The position numbers and the translations under genes are program-made. 64,000 nucleotides of DNA from positions 1,984,001 to 2,048,000 of the forward strand of contig JADKGX010000001.1 in the NCBI GenBank assembly GCA_016722065.1, given 5' to 3'. The notes under the pieces were generated by a model. That model was not told the origin of the DNA. It saw only the letters and a program-made list of their open reading frames with translations, and made no database searches. The DNA is from Planctomycetota bacterium. GTDB lineage: Bacteria; Planctomycetota; UBA8742; UBA2392. Shown piece by piece: positions 34,779 to 42,655 of the stretch (its first letter is position 1; each line of letters opens with the position of its first letter).

Positions 34779-36512
34779 ATGCGTGCGCGGCTAGTGGTTT
34801 GCGGCCTGTTTGCGGCCGCGGCCATGGCCTGCTTGTGGGCCGGCGCCATGGACGTGCTGGCGGCACCGCGCGGCGGGCGCAGCACATGGGCCAACCGCAA
34901 CCTGCCCAAGCCGCAGCAGACGTTTGAAGAAAACTTCGCCACCAGCCTGGTCTGTGCCAACTGCCACAGTAACGCGCCCGAAGCCAAGAACCTGCGCGAT
35001 GACAAAGGCAACGGTGTTGCGCCTTTTGATTTGTGGCAGGGCACCATGATGGCCAACGCCACTCGCGACCCGTTTTGGCGTGCTGTGGTCAGCGCCGAGG
35101 TTGCGGCCTTTCCGGCCCGCAAAGCGGCCATTGAGGCCGATTGCATGCAATGCCACGCGCCCATGGCCGTGACCCAGTCGCACTTGCGCAAGGAAGCCAC
35201 ACCGCTGCTGGATGTTTTGTATGGCAAGGGCCTGTTGACCGATCTGGCCATGGACGGCGTAAGCTGCACGGCCTGTCACCAGATCAGCGCGGACGGCCTG
35301 GGTACGCCCGCGAGTTATTCGGGCGGTTTCAAAATCACCAGCGTCAAGCGCATCTACGGGCCGCACCGCAACCCGCAAGGCGGGCCGATGATCGGCTTTA
35401 CGGGCTATACGCCGACCTATGCCACGCACATCTCGGAAAGCAAGTTGTGCGCGACCTGCCACACGCTGTTCACGGAAGGTCGCCACGCCGACGGGCGCCC
35501 CTCAGGCCGGCACCTGGCAGAACAAACGCCGTACCTGGAATGGCGCAATTCTGTCTTCAGCACCGAAGCCGCCAAGCGGGCCCCCGAGGCCGCCAACTGC
35601 CAGGGTTGCCACATGCCCCGCAACAGTGAAGAAGGCATACCCATCAAGACGCGCCTGGCGCGTACGCCCGATGGCGGCGATTTTCGTACGCCGTTGCGGC
35701 TGCAGCTTTCGCGGCACATTTTTGTCGGCGGCAACACGCTGGTGCCCCAGATGTTGCGCGACAATCGCGACGAAATGGGTGCACTGGCCAGTGACGAAGC
35801 CTTCAACAACGTGATTCGGCTGGCCAAGCAGCAACTGGCCACGAACACTGCCACCGTGGAAGTGACGGGCCTGCAACGCCAGGGCGGCAAGTTGACGTTT
35901 ACGGCCAAGGTCGAGAACAAGGTGGGCCACAAGTTCCCCACGGCTTATCCATCGCGCCGGGCCTGGCTGCGGGTGCGAGTGATTGATGCGGCCGGCAGGG
36001 TGGTCTGGGCCGGAGGCGACTTTGACGATCGTGGGCGAATTCTCGGCGCCGATGGCAAACCGCTGGCAAGCGAAAGCAGCGGCAGCATGGAGCCCCATCG
36101 AAATCGCATTCAGAACCCCGGCGAGGTACAGATCTGGGAGGCCGTAATGGCCGACACCGACGGCAACCCGACCTGGAGCCTGCTGCGAGGTGTTGATTAC
36201 ATCAAGGACAACCGGCTGCTGCCCAAGGGCTGGGTTGCAGAAGGCCCCGACGCCCACGACACAGAACCCCGCGGCTTGGGCAGCGACAGCGACTTTGCCG
36301 GTGGCAGCGACAGCGTAACCTTTGAGCTTGCGGTGCCCCAGGAAGGGGCTTTGACCCTGGAAGTTCAAGTGGTGTACCAGTCGCTGTCCTGGCGTTATGC
36401 CAGTGAGTTGTTGAAGGCCCGCACGCCGGAAGTTGTCACCTTTGGCGAATACCTGAACAAAGCCGACACCGCGCCTTCACCCGTGGCCGCTACAAAACAC
36501 GAGTTGCCTTAG
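34779..36512 (+). CDS. Five-heme c-type cytochrome
   Basis: 577 residues from the ATG at 34779 (MRARLVVCGLFAAAAMACL, signal peptide). Five CxxCH sites are visible: CANCH (Cys59), CMQCH (122), CTACH (163), CATCH (224) and CQGCH (274). The C-terminal half lacks heme sites and looks beta-rich (LTFTAKVENKVGHKFPTAYPSRRAWLRVRVIDAAGRVVW), a layout seen in cytochrome c554-like / multiheme proteins with a C-terminal sandwich domain. It probably transfers electrons in the periplasm; the partner is unknown, as no quinol oxidase or dehydrogenase lies beside it. It follows aat on the same strand after about 115 bases. Confidence 0.88.
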   Translation: MRARLVVCGLFAAAAMACLWAGAMDVLAAPRGGRSTWANRNLPKPQQTFEENFATSLVCANCHSNAPEAKNLRDDKGNGVAPFDLWQGTMMANATRDPFWRAVVSAEVAAFPARKAAIEADCMQCHAPMAVTQSHLRKEATPLLDVLYGKGLLTDLAMDGVSCTACHQISADGLGTPASYSGGFKITSVKRIYGPHRNPQGGPMIGFTGYTPTYATHISESKLCATCHTLFTEGRHADGRPSGRHLAEQTPYLEWRNSVFSTEAAKRAPEAANCQGCHMPRNSEEGIPIKTRLARTPDGGDFRTPLRLQLSRHIFVGGNTLVPQMLRDNRDEMGALASDEAFNNVIRLAKQQLATNTATVEVTGLQRQGGKLTFTAKVENKVGHKFPTAYPSRRAWLRVRVIDAAGRVVWAGGDFDDRGRILGADGKPLASESSGSMEPHRNRIQNPGEVQIWEAVMADTDGNPTWSLLRGVDYIKDNRLLPKGWVAEGPDAHDTEPRGLGSDSDFAGGSDSVTFELAVPQEGALTLEVQVVYQSLSWRYASELLKARTPEVVTFGEYLNKADTAPSPVAATKHELP

Positions 36513-36562
36513 AATCGTGCAGGTTGCCACAGCGACGCTACACTGTGCGACAGGAGACTACC

Positions 36563-38305
36563 TTGGGTGGCTTTGTCGTCTTTCTTGTAATCGCCGGCGG
36601 ATTTGTCGGGCTGATCGCCTGGGGCATGCACCATGCCAAGACGATTCGCTTGCGCTGGCAAGGCTTTGCCCAGCAGCACGGGTTGCAGTATTCAGGCGGC
36701 ACCAGTGCGACCAGCAGCCCGCACATTGCAGGCTGGTACGGGCGTACCCATGTCACCATCAACACCGTCACGCGCGGCAGCGGCAAGAACCGCCATACCT
36801 ACACACAGTTTCACGGCCAGATCAACGTGGCCATGCCGCAAGGCCTGAACCTGACCCGCGAAGGCCTGTTCAACAAGGTAAGCAAATTCTTTGGCGGACA
36901 AGACGTGCAGCTTGGCGACCGTCAACTGGACGACGCCTTCATTATCAAGGCCCACGACGCCATGGGCGCTTTCAACCTGATGCGCATCGCCCAGGTCAAG
37001 CAGGCGCTTCTTACTTTTGTAGCACGCCACCCGACGATGCAGCTGAACGAGCGGCACCTGATGTTCGAAGAATCAGGCACCTGCGCTGACATGATCCGCA
37101 TGAAAGCCGCCATCGACGACCTGGCCTATCTGGGCCAGACCATTGAGGCCGGCTATCAGGAACTGTTGGGCGCCAAGGGTGCTGCCCCGGTGGCAGGCGC
37201 TTCCGGTCCGACGCAACTTCGTTCGCCGCAGTCCAGGGTGCGCAGTGCCCCAACCATGCCGGTTGTAAATGTGGCCGACATTCTGGGTGCGCCCGCCAAC
37301 CCCATGGCCGGCGTGTATGCGGCCCAGAAGGTTCGCCAGGAAGCCAGCGCCCAGGCCGCACAGGCCCGCAACAATGCCCAGGCAGCGGAGGCCCGCGCCC
37401 TGAACGAACAGGAAGTTGCCCAGCGCCAGTCGGAGGCCGATGCCCGCATGGGCGCCCTGCGCGCGCAACGCGAAGCCAAAGTGCGCGAGCAAAGTGCCGA
37501 TGCGGAGGCCCGCCGCACCATCGACCAGACCGGCGCACGGGCCCTGCCCTCAGACAGCCAACGCCGTCAGCCCGCTGAAAGTGCGGCCTTGGGCAGCTTG
37601 GCCGGCGCGTTTCATGCGCTGGAAAGCAAAATGCAGGACGCCGGCGCCTGGACCGCGCAGGACGTGGCCAAGGAGGGCAAGTTCATTTCCTCTGGTCAGG
37701 GGGCTGGCGATGCATTTGCTGTGCGCGCTGAGGGTGATTTCTCGGCTGGCAATGCTGCCGATGCCTTCAAGGTTTCCAGTGGCGGCAGCGCTTTTGATGT
37801 TCCGCCGGCTGGTGATGCCTTCAAGGCCTCCAGCTGGCAGCCCACGAAGTACGAAACGCCGAAGTTTGAATCCGCAAAGTTCGAAACCAAGGCAGACGCC
37901 TTTACTGTCAATGCCGCCTACACGCCGCCAACCCAGCCGGCAAAGTCCGCGCCCGTCTTGGACATTGCCAGCTTTGACCAACTGGTAGCCAAGCTGGGCG
38001 AAGCCGGAATGTTCAGTGGCGAGCGCGACAAACTGATGGACCAGGTGCATGACCGCGTGTTTATCTTCGAGATTCAGGTCGAGCGCGTGGAACGCACTTT
38101 CAGTTTTGACCTGCCCGACAAGCTGCGCGACGGCCGCACAATTGAAGGAAAGATTGTGGGCAAGGACATTCGTGTTGCGGCGCGCTTTCCGGCCAGCGAC
38201 AACGAAAAGCTCGATCGGGTGCAGGGCGGTGTGAAACTGGAGGTTCAGGGCTGCCTGGCCAAGTGGGACGACCTGTTCAAGAAGGCCACATTGAACGCGT
38301 TCTAG
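36563..38305 (+). CDS. Membrane-anchored protein of unknown function with Ala/Gln-rich linker
   Basis: 580 residues if started at the TTG at 36563, which has AGGAG six bases upstream; a second TTG at 36524 is in frame but has no such site, and no ATG is available. An N-terminal transmembrane helix (GGFVVFLVIAGGFVGLIAWG) is followed by a globular cytoplasmic-looking domain to about residue 200 (IRLRWQGFAQQHGLQYSGGT, MQLNERHLMFEESG). Then come a long Ala/Gln/Arg-rich, coiled-coil-prone linker and a short repetitive segment (GDAFKVSSGGSAFDVPPAGDAFKASS-like). The C-terminus (FDQLVAKLGEAGMFSGERDKLMDQV to the end) looks folded. I do not recognise the family. Confidence 0.75.
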   Translation: MGGFVVFLVIAGGFVGLIAWGMHHAKTIRLRWQGFAQQHGLQYSGGTSATSSPHIAGWYGRTHVTINTVTRGSGKNRHTYTQFHGQINVAMPQGLNLTREGLFNKVSKFFGGQDVQLGDRQLDDAFIIKAHDAMGAFNLMRIAQVKQALLTFVARHPTMQLNERHLMFEESGTCADMIRMKAAIDDLAYLGQTIEAGYQELLGAKGAAPVAGASGPTQLRSPQSRVRSAPTMPVVNVADILGAPANPMAGVYAAQKVRQEASAQAAQARNNAQAAEARALNEQEVAQRQSEADARMGALRAQREAKVREQSADAEARRTIDQTGARALPSDSQRRQPAESAALGSLAGAFHALESKMQDAGAWTAQDVAKEGKFISSGQGAGDAFAVRAEGDFSAGNAADAFKVSSGGSAFDVPPAGDAFKASSWQPTKYETPKFESAKFETKADAFTVNAAYTPPTQPAKSAPVLDIASFDQLVAKLGEAGMFSGERDKLMDQVHDRVFIFEIQVERVERTFSFDLPDKLRDGRTIEGKIVGKDIRVAARFPASDNEKLDRVQGGVKLEVQGCLAKWDDLFKKATLNAF

Positions 38306-38431
38306 CCGCCACAAATCGGGTTCCGGGCGCAGGACGGCACGCCCTCTGTGCTCAACCCCCTCCCTTCCCTTGAGTTGCGCCGTTGCTACCGTATCTCGCC
38401 CACTTTGGCCGCTGTTGGGGCAGGGACGGGC

Positions 38432-39157
38432 ATGGGAAAAATTGTCGCCGCCAATTGGAAGATGAACCTTCGGCGCGACGCGGCTCGGGCGCTTGCATCC
38501 AGCCTGGCCGGGCAGGGGCGTGATCTTTGGCTGTTTCCGGGCTTTACACTGCTGGAAACAGTGCGGCAAGCGACCAGCGGCAGCAGCTTGAAGCTGGGCG
38601 CGCAGGACGTAAGCCCCGAGGTTGATGGCGCCTTTACCGGCGACATCAGCGCGGAAATGCTCGTGGATGCTGGCGCCACGATGGTGCTGGTGGGTCACAG
38701 TGAGCGCCGCCACAGCCACGGTGAAACGTCCGCGCTGCTGCTGCGCAAGCTGCACCGGGCGCTGGCAGCAGGCTTGGCACCGCTGTTGTGCGTGGGGGAA
38801 ACCCTGGCCCAGCGGCAAGCTGGCAGGGCCGAAAAAGTAGTGCGCGACCAATTGGGGTTGGTCAAGAAGCTGACCCCGGCGGCCCGCGAACAGTTCTGTG
38901 CCGTGGCCTATGAACCCGTCTGGGCCATCGGTACGGGCCAGAATGCAACAGCCGCGCAGGCAGGTGCGATGCACAACCTGGCCCGCGCGGAGATGAACAC
39001 GCTGGGCATGGGCACGGTGCCGTTGCTGTATGGCGGCAGTGTCAAGCCCGACAACGCCGGCGAGTTGCTGGCAGTGGCAGGTGTAGACGGCCTGCTGGTA
39101 GGGGGCGCAAGCCTGGAACTGGAAAGTCTGCAAACGATTGACGACCTGGCGGGATAG
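38432..39157 (+). CDS. tpiA: Triosephosphate isomerase
   Basis: 241 residues from the ATG at 38432 (MGKIVAANWKMN), with AGGGA upstream; the open frame extends further but the family begins here. The active-site residues are present: Lys of NWKMN, His of LVGHSERR and Glu of AYEPVWAIGTG, plus the phosphate-binding LYGGSVKPDNA and DGLLVGGASL. It interconverts DHAP and glyceraldehyde-3-phosphate in glycolysis. secG follows 27 bases later, a common tpiA-secG arrangement. Confidence 0.97.
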   Translation: MGKIVAANWKMNLRRDAARALASSLAGQGRDLWLFPGFTLLETVRQATSGSSLKLGAQDVSPEVDGAFTGDISAEMLVDAGATMVLVGHSERRHSHGETSALLLRKLHRALAAGLAPLLCVGETLAQRQAGRAEKVVRDQLGLVKKLTPAAREQFCAVAYEPVWAIGTGQNATAAQAGAMHNLARAEMNTLGMGTVPLLYGGSVKPDNAGELLAVAGVDGLLVGGASLELESLQTIDDLAG

Positions 39158-39184
39158 CCCCCGGGTCGTGGACAAAAGGACAAC

Positions 39185-39511
39185 ATGAAAATGCTTGCCG
39201 AAGCCAGTAGCTCGCTGTTGATCATCATGGCCACCGTGTTCGTGCTGAACTGCGTGGCGCTGATCGTGTTTGTGCTGTTCCGGCAAAGCGATTCCGGCGG
39301 CATTGGCGCAGCCTTTGGCGGCGGCGAGGGCGGGGGCGCATTCGGCACAAAGGGCCAGGCCGTGGTCGACAAGGTGATCACCTTCATGGGTGCAACCTTT
39401 GTCGTGATGGCGCTGGTGTTCAGCCTGGTCAGCACCGGCAGCAAGGGTGCAGACGCCCGCGGTGTGGGCGACGAAGCGCCCAAGGAAGCACCCACGGAAG
39501 GGAGCAAGTAG
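39185..39511 (+). CDS. secG: Preprotein translocase subunit SecG
   Basis: 108 residues with two transmembrane helices (LLIIMATVFVLNCVALIVFV and ITFMGATFVVMALVFSLV) flanking the conserved loop DSGGIGAAFGGG and GGAFGTKG. It is the accessory subunit of the SecYEG channel. It is located between tpiA and yicC in a tightly packed run; the stop is adjacent to the GTG of yicC. Confidence 0.93.
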   Translation: MKMLAEASSSLLIIMATVFVLNCVALIVFVLFRQSDSGGIGAAFGGGEGGGAFGTKGQAVVDKVITFMGATFVVMALVFSLVSTGSKGADARGVGDEAPKEAPTEGSK

Positions 39512-40393
39512 GTGCCCAACGGCATGACGGGTTTTGGCCGCGCCAGCCTGCCCCACGCGCTGGGCGCGGTGACTGTCGAAGTCAAATCCGTCAACAACCG
39601 CTTTCTGAAGGTTTCCTTGCGCCTGCCCGATGCCTTCGGCGAAATCGAAACCGAACTGGAAGCGATTGTGCGCCAGGCCCTGATTCGCGGCTCTGTGCAC
39701 GTCAATGTCAGCCTGGACCGCGGCCACGCCGACGTAAGCTATACCTTGAACGAGGATCTGATTCGGGCCTGGCTGCCCCGGCTGCGGGCGCTGGCCAAAG
39801 AAGCCGGCAGCACGCCACCCGAGTTGAAAGACCTGCTGGCCATGCCAGGCGCAGTGCTGGAACAAAGTGAAGCCGTGCAGCCCCAGGAGGGCCTGCAGGA
39901 AGTAATCAAGCAGGCGCTGCAACAGGCTTTGAAAGGGCTGTCCGAAATGCGCGCGCGCGAAGGCGAAAGCCTGGGGCGCGACATCGAGGCCCGGGTCAGC
40001 AACGTGGCACAACTGGCCAAGCGCGTGGAAACGCGCGCGCCGCAAGTGGTGCAGGAGTACCGCGTGAAGTTGCAGCAACGGCTGGAAAAGCTGCTGGCGG
40101 ATTCCGGTGTGAAACTGGACGACGCCGCGCTGGCCCGCGAAGCAGCCAACTTTGCCGACCGCTGCGATGTTACGGAAGAAACAACGCGCCTGGAGCACCA
40201 CTGCGCGCAGTTTCTCAAGGGCATGGCCGGCAAAGGTGAGGTCGGGAGAAAGCTGGATTTCATTGCGCAGGAAATGCTGCGCGAATCCAACACCATCGCC
40301 AGCAAAGCCAATGACGCGGAGTTAGGCAGCATTGCGGTGGAGATGAAGTCCGAGATCGAAAAGATCAAGGAGCAGGTACAGAACCTGGAGTGA
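39512..40393 (+). CDS. yicC: YicC-family endoribonuclease
   Basis: 293 residues from the GTG directly after the secG stop. The N-terminus PNGMTGFGRASL and EVKSVNNRFLKVSLRLPD match the YicC_N signature. The C-terminal DUF1732 domain is seen in ETTRLEHHCAQFL, GRKLDFIAQEMLRESNTIASKANDAEL and EMKSEIEKIKEQVQNLE. YicC proteins act as RNases; the gene next to gmk is the usual arrangement in many bacteria. Confidence 0.93.
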   Translation: MPNGMTGFGRASLPHALGAVTVEVKSVNNRFLKVSLRLPDAFGEIETELEAIVRQALIRGSVHVNVSLDRGHADVSYTLNEDLIRAWLPRLRALAKEAGSTPPELKDLLAMPGAVLEQSEAVQPQEGLQEVIKQALQQALKGLSEMRAREGESLGRDIEARVSNVAQLAKRVETRAPQVVQEYRVKLQQRLEKLLADSGVKLDDAALAREAANFADRCDVTEETTRLEHHCAQFLKGMAGKGEVGRKLDFIAQEMLRESNTIASKANDAELGSIAVEMKSEIEKIKEQVQNLE

Positions 40394-40402
40394 CCGGCCA
40401 TC

Positions 40403-41035
40403 GTGGGGCAGAAACTTCCCGGCTTGCTGGTGGTGTTGTCGGGCCCTTCCGGGGTTGGCAAGTCCACCGTTGCCGCGCAGTTGCTGAAACTGCCGGATTA
40501 CGTGCGGTCGATCAGCGTCACCACGCGGGCCATTCGCGCTGGCGAAGAAGAAGGAAAGGACTACCAGTTTGTCAGCCGCGAGGAGTTTGTCGGGCTGGTG
40601 CGCCAGGGCGAGTTGATGGAACACGCCGAAGTGCACGGAAACTTTTACGGCACGCCCAAGGAACCCCTGCGGCGCGCTGTGGCACAAAGGCAGGTCATGC
40701 TGCTGGTGATTGACGTCGTCGGCGGATCGCAGGTCAAGAACAAGGACTTGGATGCACTTTTGGTGTTCCTGTTGCCGCCAGACCAGGCCGAATTGGCCCG
40801 CAGGCTGGTTGGACGCGCAACGGAGGATGTCAGCCAGCAGACCGTGCGGCTGCAACGCGCGGAAATGGAGATTCACCGCGCCCGTGATGTGTACGACCAC
40901 CTGGTGGTCAACCAGGAACTGAACCAGTGCGTGGCCGAAGTCGACCAACTGGTCCAGGCCGGGCGCAGACGCCTCAAAGACAGGCAAGACGCCGGAATTG
41001 AACTGTACCCCGGCTTGAAGTCGCAACCGGAATAG
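40403..41035 (+). CDS. gmk: Guanylate kinase
   Basis: 210 residues from the GTG at 40403, nine bases after the yicC stop. The P-loop GPSGVGKS, the GMP-binding SISVTTRAIRAGEEEGKDYQFVS, the EVHGNFYGTPKE segment and the lid region are all present. It phosphorylates GMP to GDP. It is part of the yicC-gmk-rpoZ run. Confidence 0.96.
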   Translation: MGQKLPGLLVVLSGPSGVGKSTVAAQLLKLPDYVRSISVTTRAIRAGEEEGKDYQFVSREEFVGLVRQGELMEHAEVHGNFYGTPKEPLRRAVAQRQVMLLVIDVVGGSQVKNKDLDALLVFLLPPDQAELARRLVGRATEDVSQQTVRLQRAEMEIHRARDVYDHLVVNQELNQCVAEVDQLVQAGRRRLKDRQDAGIELYPGLKSQPE

Positions 41036-41069
41036 GCAGATACAGACACAGCCAGACAAGGAGACCCAC

Positions 41070-41306
41070 ATGTCGTTCGCACTGGACTACCCGGAACTTG
41101 AGAAACTGTACTCGCGCGCAGGCGGCAAATTCCGCCTGACAGTGCTGTTGCAGCGCCGGGTCAACGAACTGGTCAAGGGCTCGCCCAAACTGATCCGCGT
41201 CGACCAGAAGCACGAAAAGGACTACGTCTTCATCGCCGTAGAAGAGTTCAAGGTAGGCAAGATCAAGCTTTCCGAAAACGACGAAGTCGTCAAGGCTGAT
41301 GACTAG
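41070..41306 (+). CDS. rpoZ: RNA polymerase omega-like subunit
   Basis: 78 residues, with AAGGAGA eight bases upstream of the ATG. The core KFRLTVLLQRRVNELVKGSPKLI matches the helical omega signature, here divergent and short. Its position directly after gmk is the usual place for rpoZ. It assists assembly of the beta' subunit. The identification rests partly on context. Confidence 0.8.
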   Translation: MSFALDYPELEKLYSRAGGKFRLTVLLQRRVNELVKGSPKLIRVDQKHEKDYVFIAVEEFKVGKIKLSENDEVVKADD

Positions 41307-41374
41307 CCGGCATGCCGGCGGCCGGCGTTCGCCATTGCGCGGACTGCCGGCTGCCAGCCAGCCGTTTTGTCCTT

Positions 41375-41932
41375 ATGGCCAAATCGACGAAAAAGCGGCC
41401 TCACATTGTGATTGGCGTCTGCGGCAGCATTGCCGCGTTCAAGATTGCCGTGCTGCACAAGCACCTGCGCGATCACGTGGATTGCACCGTGGCCATGACG
41501 CCCAGCGCCCAGCAGTTTATCGGCGCCCAGACGTTTCTGGCCCTCACCGGCAACCCGGTTATCACCACGCTGTGGGAACCAAGCCACACCAAGCCAAAGC
41601 ACATCGACCTGGCCGATGAACTTGACCTGCTGCTGATCGCACCCGCCACAGCCAACATACTTGCCAAGGCCGCAACCGGCATCGCCGACGACCCGGTCAG
41701 CACGCTGTTGATGTCCTGCCTGCCCGACGAAAAGCCAATCGTTTTCGCGCCGGCCATGAATACCCGCATGTGGAAGAACCCGGCCACACGTGCAAACGTA
41801 AAGACATTGCAGCAAAGGGGTTACCACTTTGTTGACCCCGATAGCGGAGACTTGGCCTGTGGCTGGCAAGGCCAGGGCCGTTTGGCCGAACCAGAGGTCA
41901 TTGCCAAGGCTGTCCTCAAGTTGCTGAAGTAA
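41375..41932 (+). CDS. coaC: Phosphopantothenoylcysteine decarboxylase (CoaC half only)
   Basis: 185 residues from the ATG at 41375. The flavoprotein fold of HFCD type shows GVCGSIAAFK, an active-site His (KHIDLAD), IAPATANILAKAATGIADD, PAMNTRMW and DLACGWQGQGRLAEPE with the reductive Cys. It decarboxylates phosphopantothenoylcysteine in coenzyme A synthesis. Most bacteria carry a CoaBC fusion; this protein stops after the decarboxylase, so the CoaB synthetase must be elsewhere if present. It follows rpoZ, the normal neighbour of coaBC. Confidence 0.88.
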   Translation: MAKSTKKRPHIVIGVCGSIAAFKIAVLHKHLRDHVDCTVAMTPSAQQFIGAQTFLALTGNPVITTLWEPSHTKPKHIDLADELDLLLIAPATANILAKAATGIADDPVSTLLMSCLPDEKPIVFAPAMNTRMWKNPATRANVKTLQQRGYHFVDPDSGDLACGWQGQGRLAEPEVIAKAVLKLLK

Positions 41933-41990
41933 CAGCTGGCAACGCGCCCGCTGTGGCGGCGATTGGACGACGGCCCAGCCGCGGGGTAGA

Positions 41991-42398
41991 ATGTCAGAAA
42001 TGACGGAACTCGCGACCAAGGCTACGCTTAAGTTTCTTGATGACCACCGGCGCGGGCGTCTGGACCTGGCGGAAGACTACGATCTTACGCCCTGGGCATG
42101 CAGTTACGCGGCCCTGCATCTGTTTGGTTACCCCAACAACAAGCTGCCCAAGGGCAAGCAAAGCACCTTCAGCTATATCTTCACCTCGCCCTATGACGGC
42201 CTGTTTCTGGAGCTGTCGGACTTCAAAGCGTATGTAACGATGCACCTGGTCTATTCCGACGTAGCCGGCGAAGAGATGGCACAGAAACATAAGGAAGAGC
42301 TGCGGGCCAAGGCCAAGCAGTTGCTCGACCGGTTGCACCAGCCGGTAGATCACTTCGGGGCGCTGTTTGACCCCATGCACTGCACGTTCACGGAATAG
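41991..42398 (+). CDS. Hypothetical protein, 135 aa
   Basis: A small soluble protein from the ATG at 41991, with GGGGTAG close upstream. The N-terminal helix (LATKATLKFLDDHRRGRLDL) and a central stretch rich in aromatics (SYAALHLFGYPNN, STFSYIFTSPYDGLFLELSDF) precede a charged helix (HKEELRAKAKQLLDRL). There is no signal peptide or known motif. It is the last gene of the housekeeping run before the lipoprotein cassettes. Confidence 0.65.
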   Translation: MSEMTELATKATLKFLDDHRRGRLDLAEDYDLTPWACSYAALHLFGYPNNKLPKGKQSTFSYIFTSPYDGLFLELSDFKAYVTMHLVYSDVAGEEMAQKHKEELRAKAKQLLDRLHQPVDHFGALFDPMHCTFTE

Positions 42399-42532
42399 TC
42401 CATCGTGACTAGCGGTGACTCCGCGGTCTCGCTGATTTTCCAGCGATAACTACTTATCTTCAAACACCTTGTGCTACATCGCCTGCGAAATCCGGCGTTA
42501 GCGGGATATTTCACCGTTGGGTCATTCAGAAG

Positions 42533-42562
42533 TTGACACGGTGGCATATAGCTAGCTAGAAC
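42533..42562 (+). promoter_or_regulatory. Promoter of Gly-rich lipoprotein cassette 1
   Basis: TTGACA (42533-42538), 18-base spacer, TAGAAC (42557-42562). The spacer carries TGGCATAT at the same offset as in cassette 2. The identical architecture at all three cassettes makes this a well-supported promoter. The leader is about 90 bases. Confidence 0.8.
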
Positions 42563-42655
42563 CTCTGGCCGCTCACAATAAAGCAGGCACGAAAATTGGG
42601 CCCCTGGGTGGGGAAGCAGTGTCTGTAAGTGGGTGGAAAACGGAGAGCGATACAT

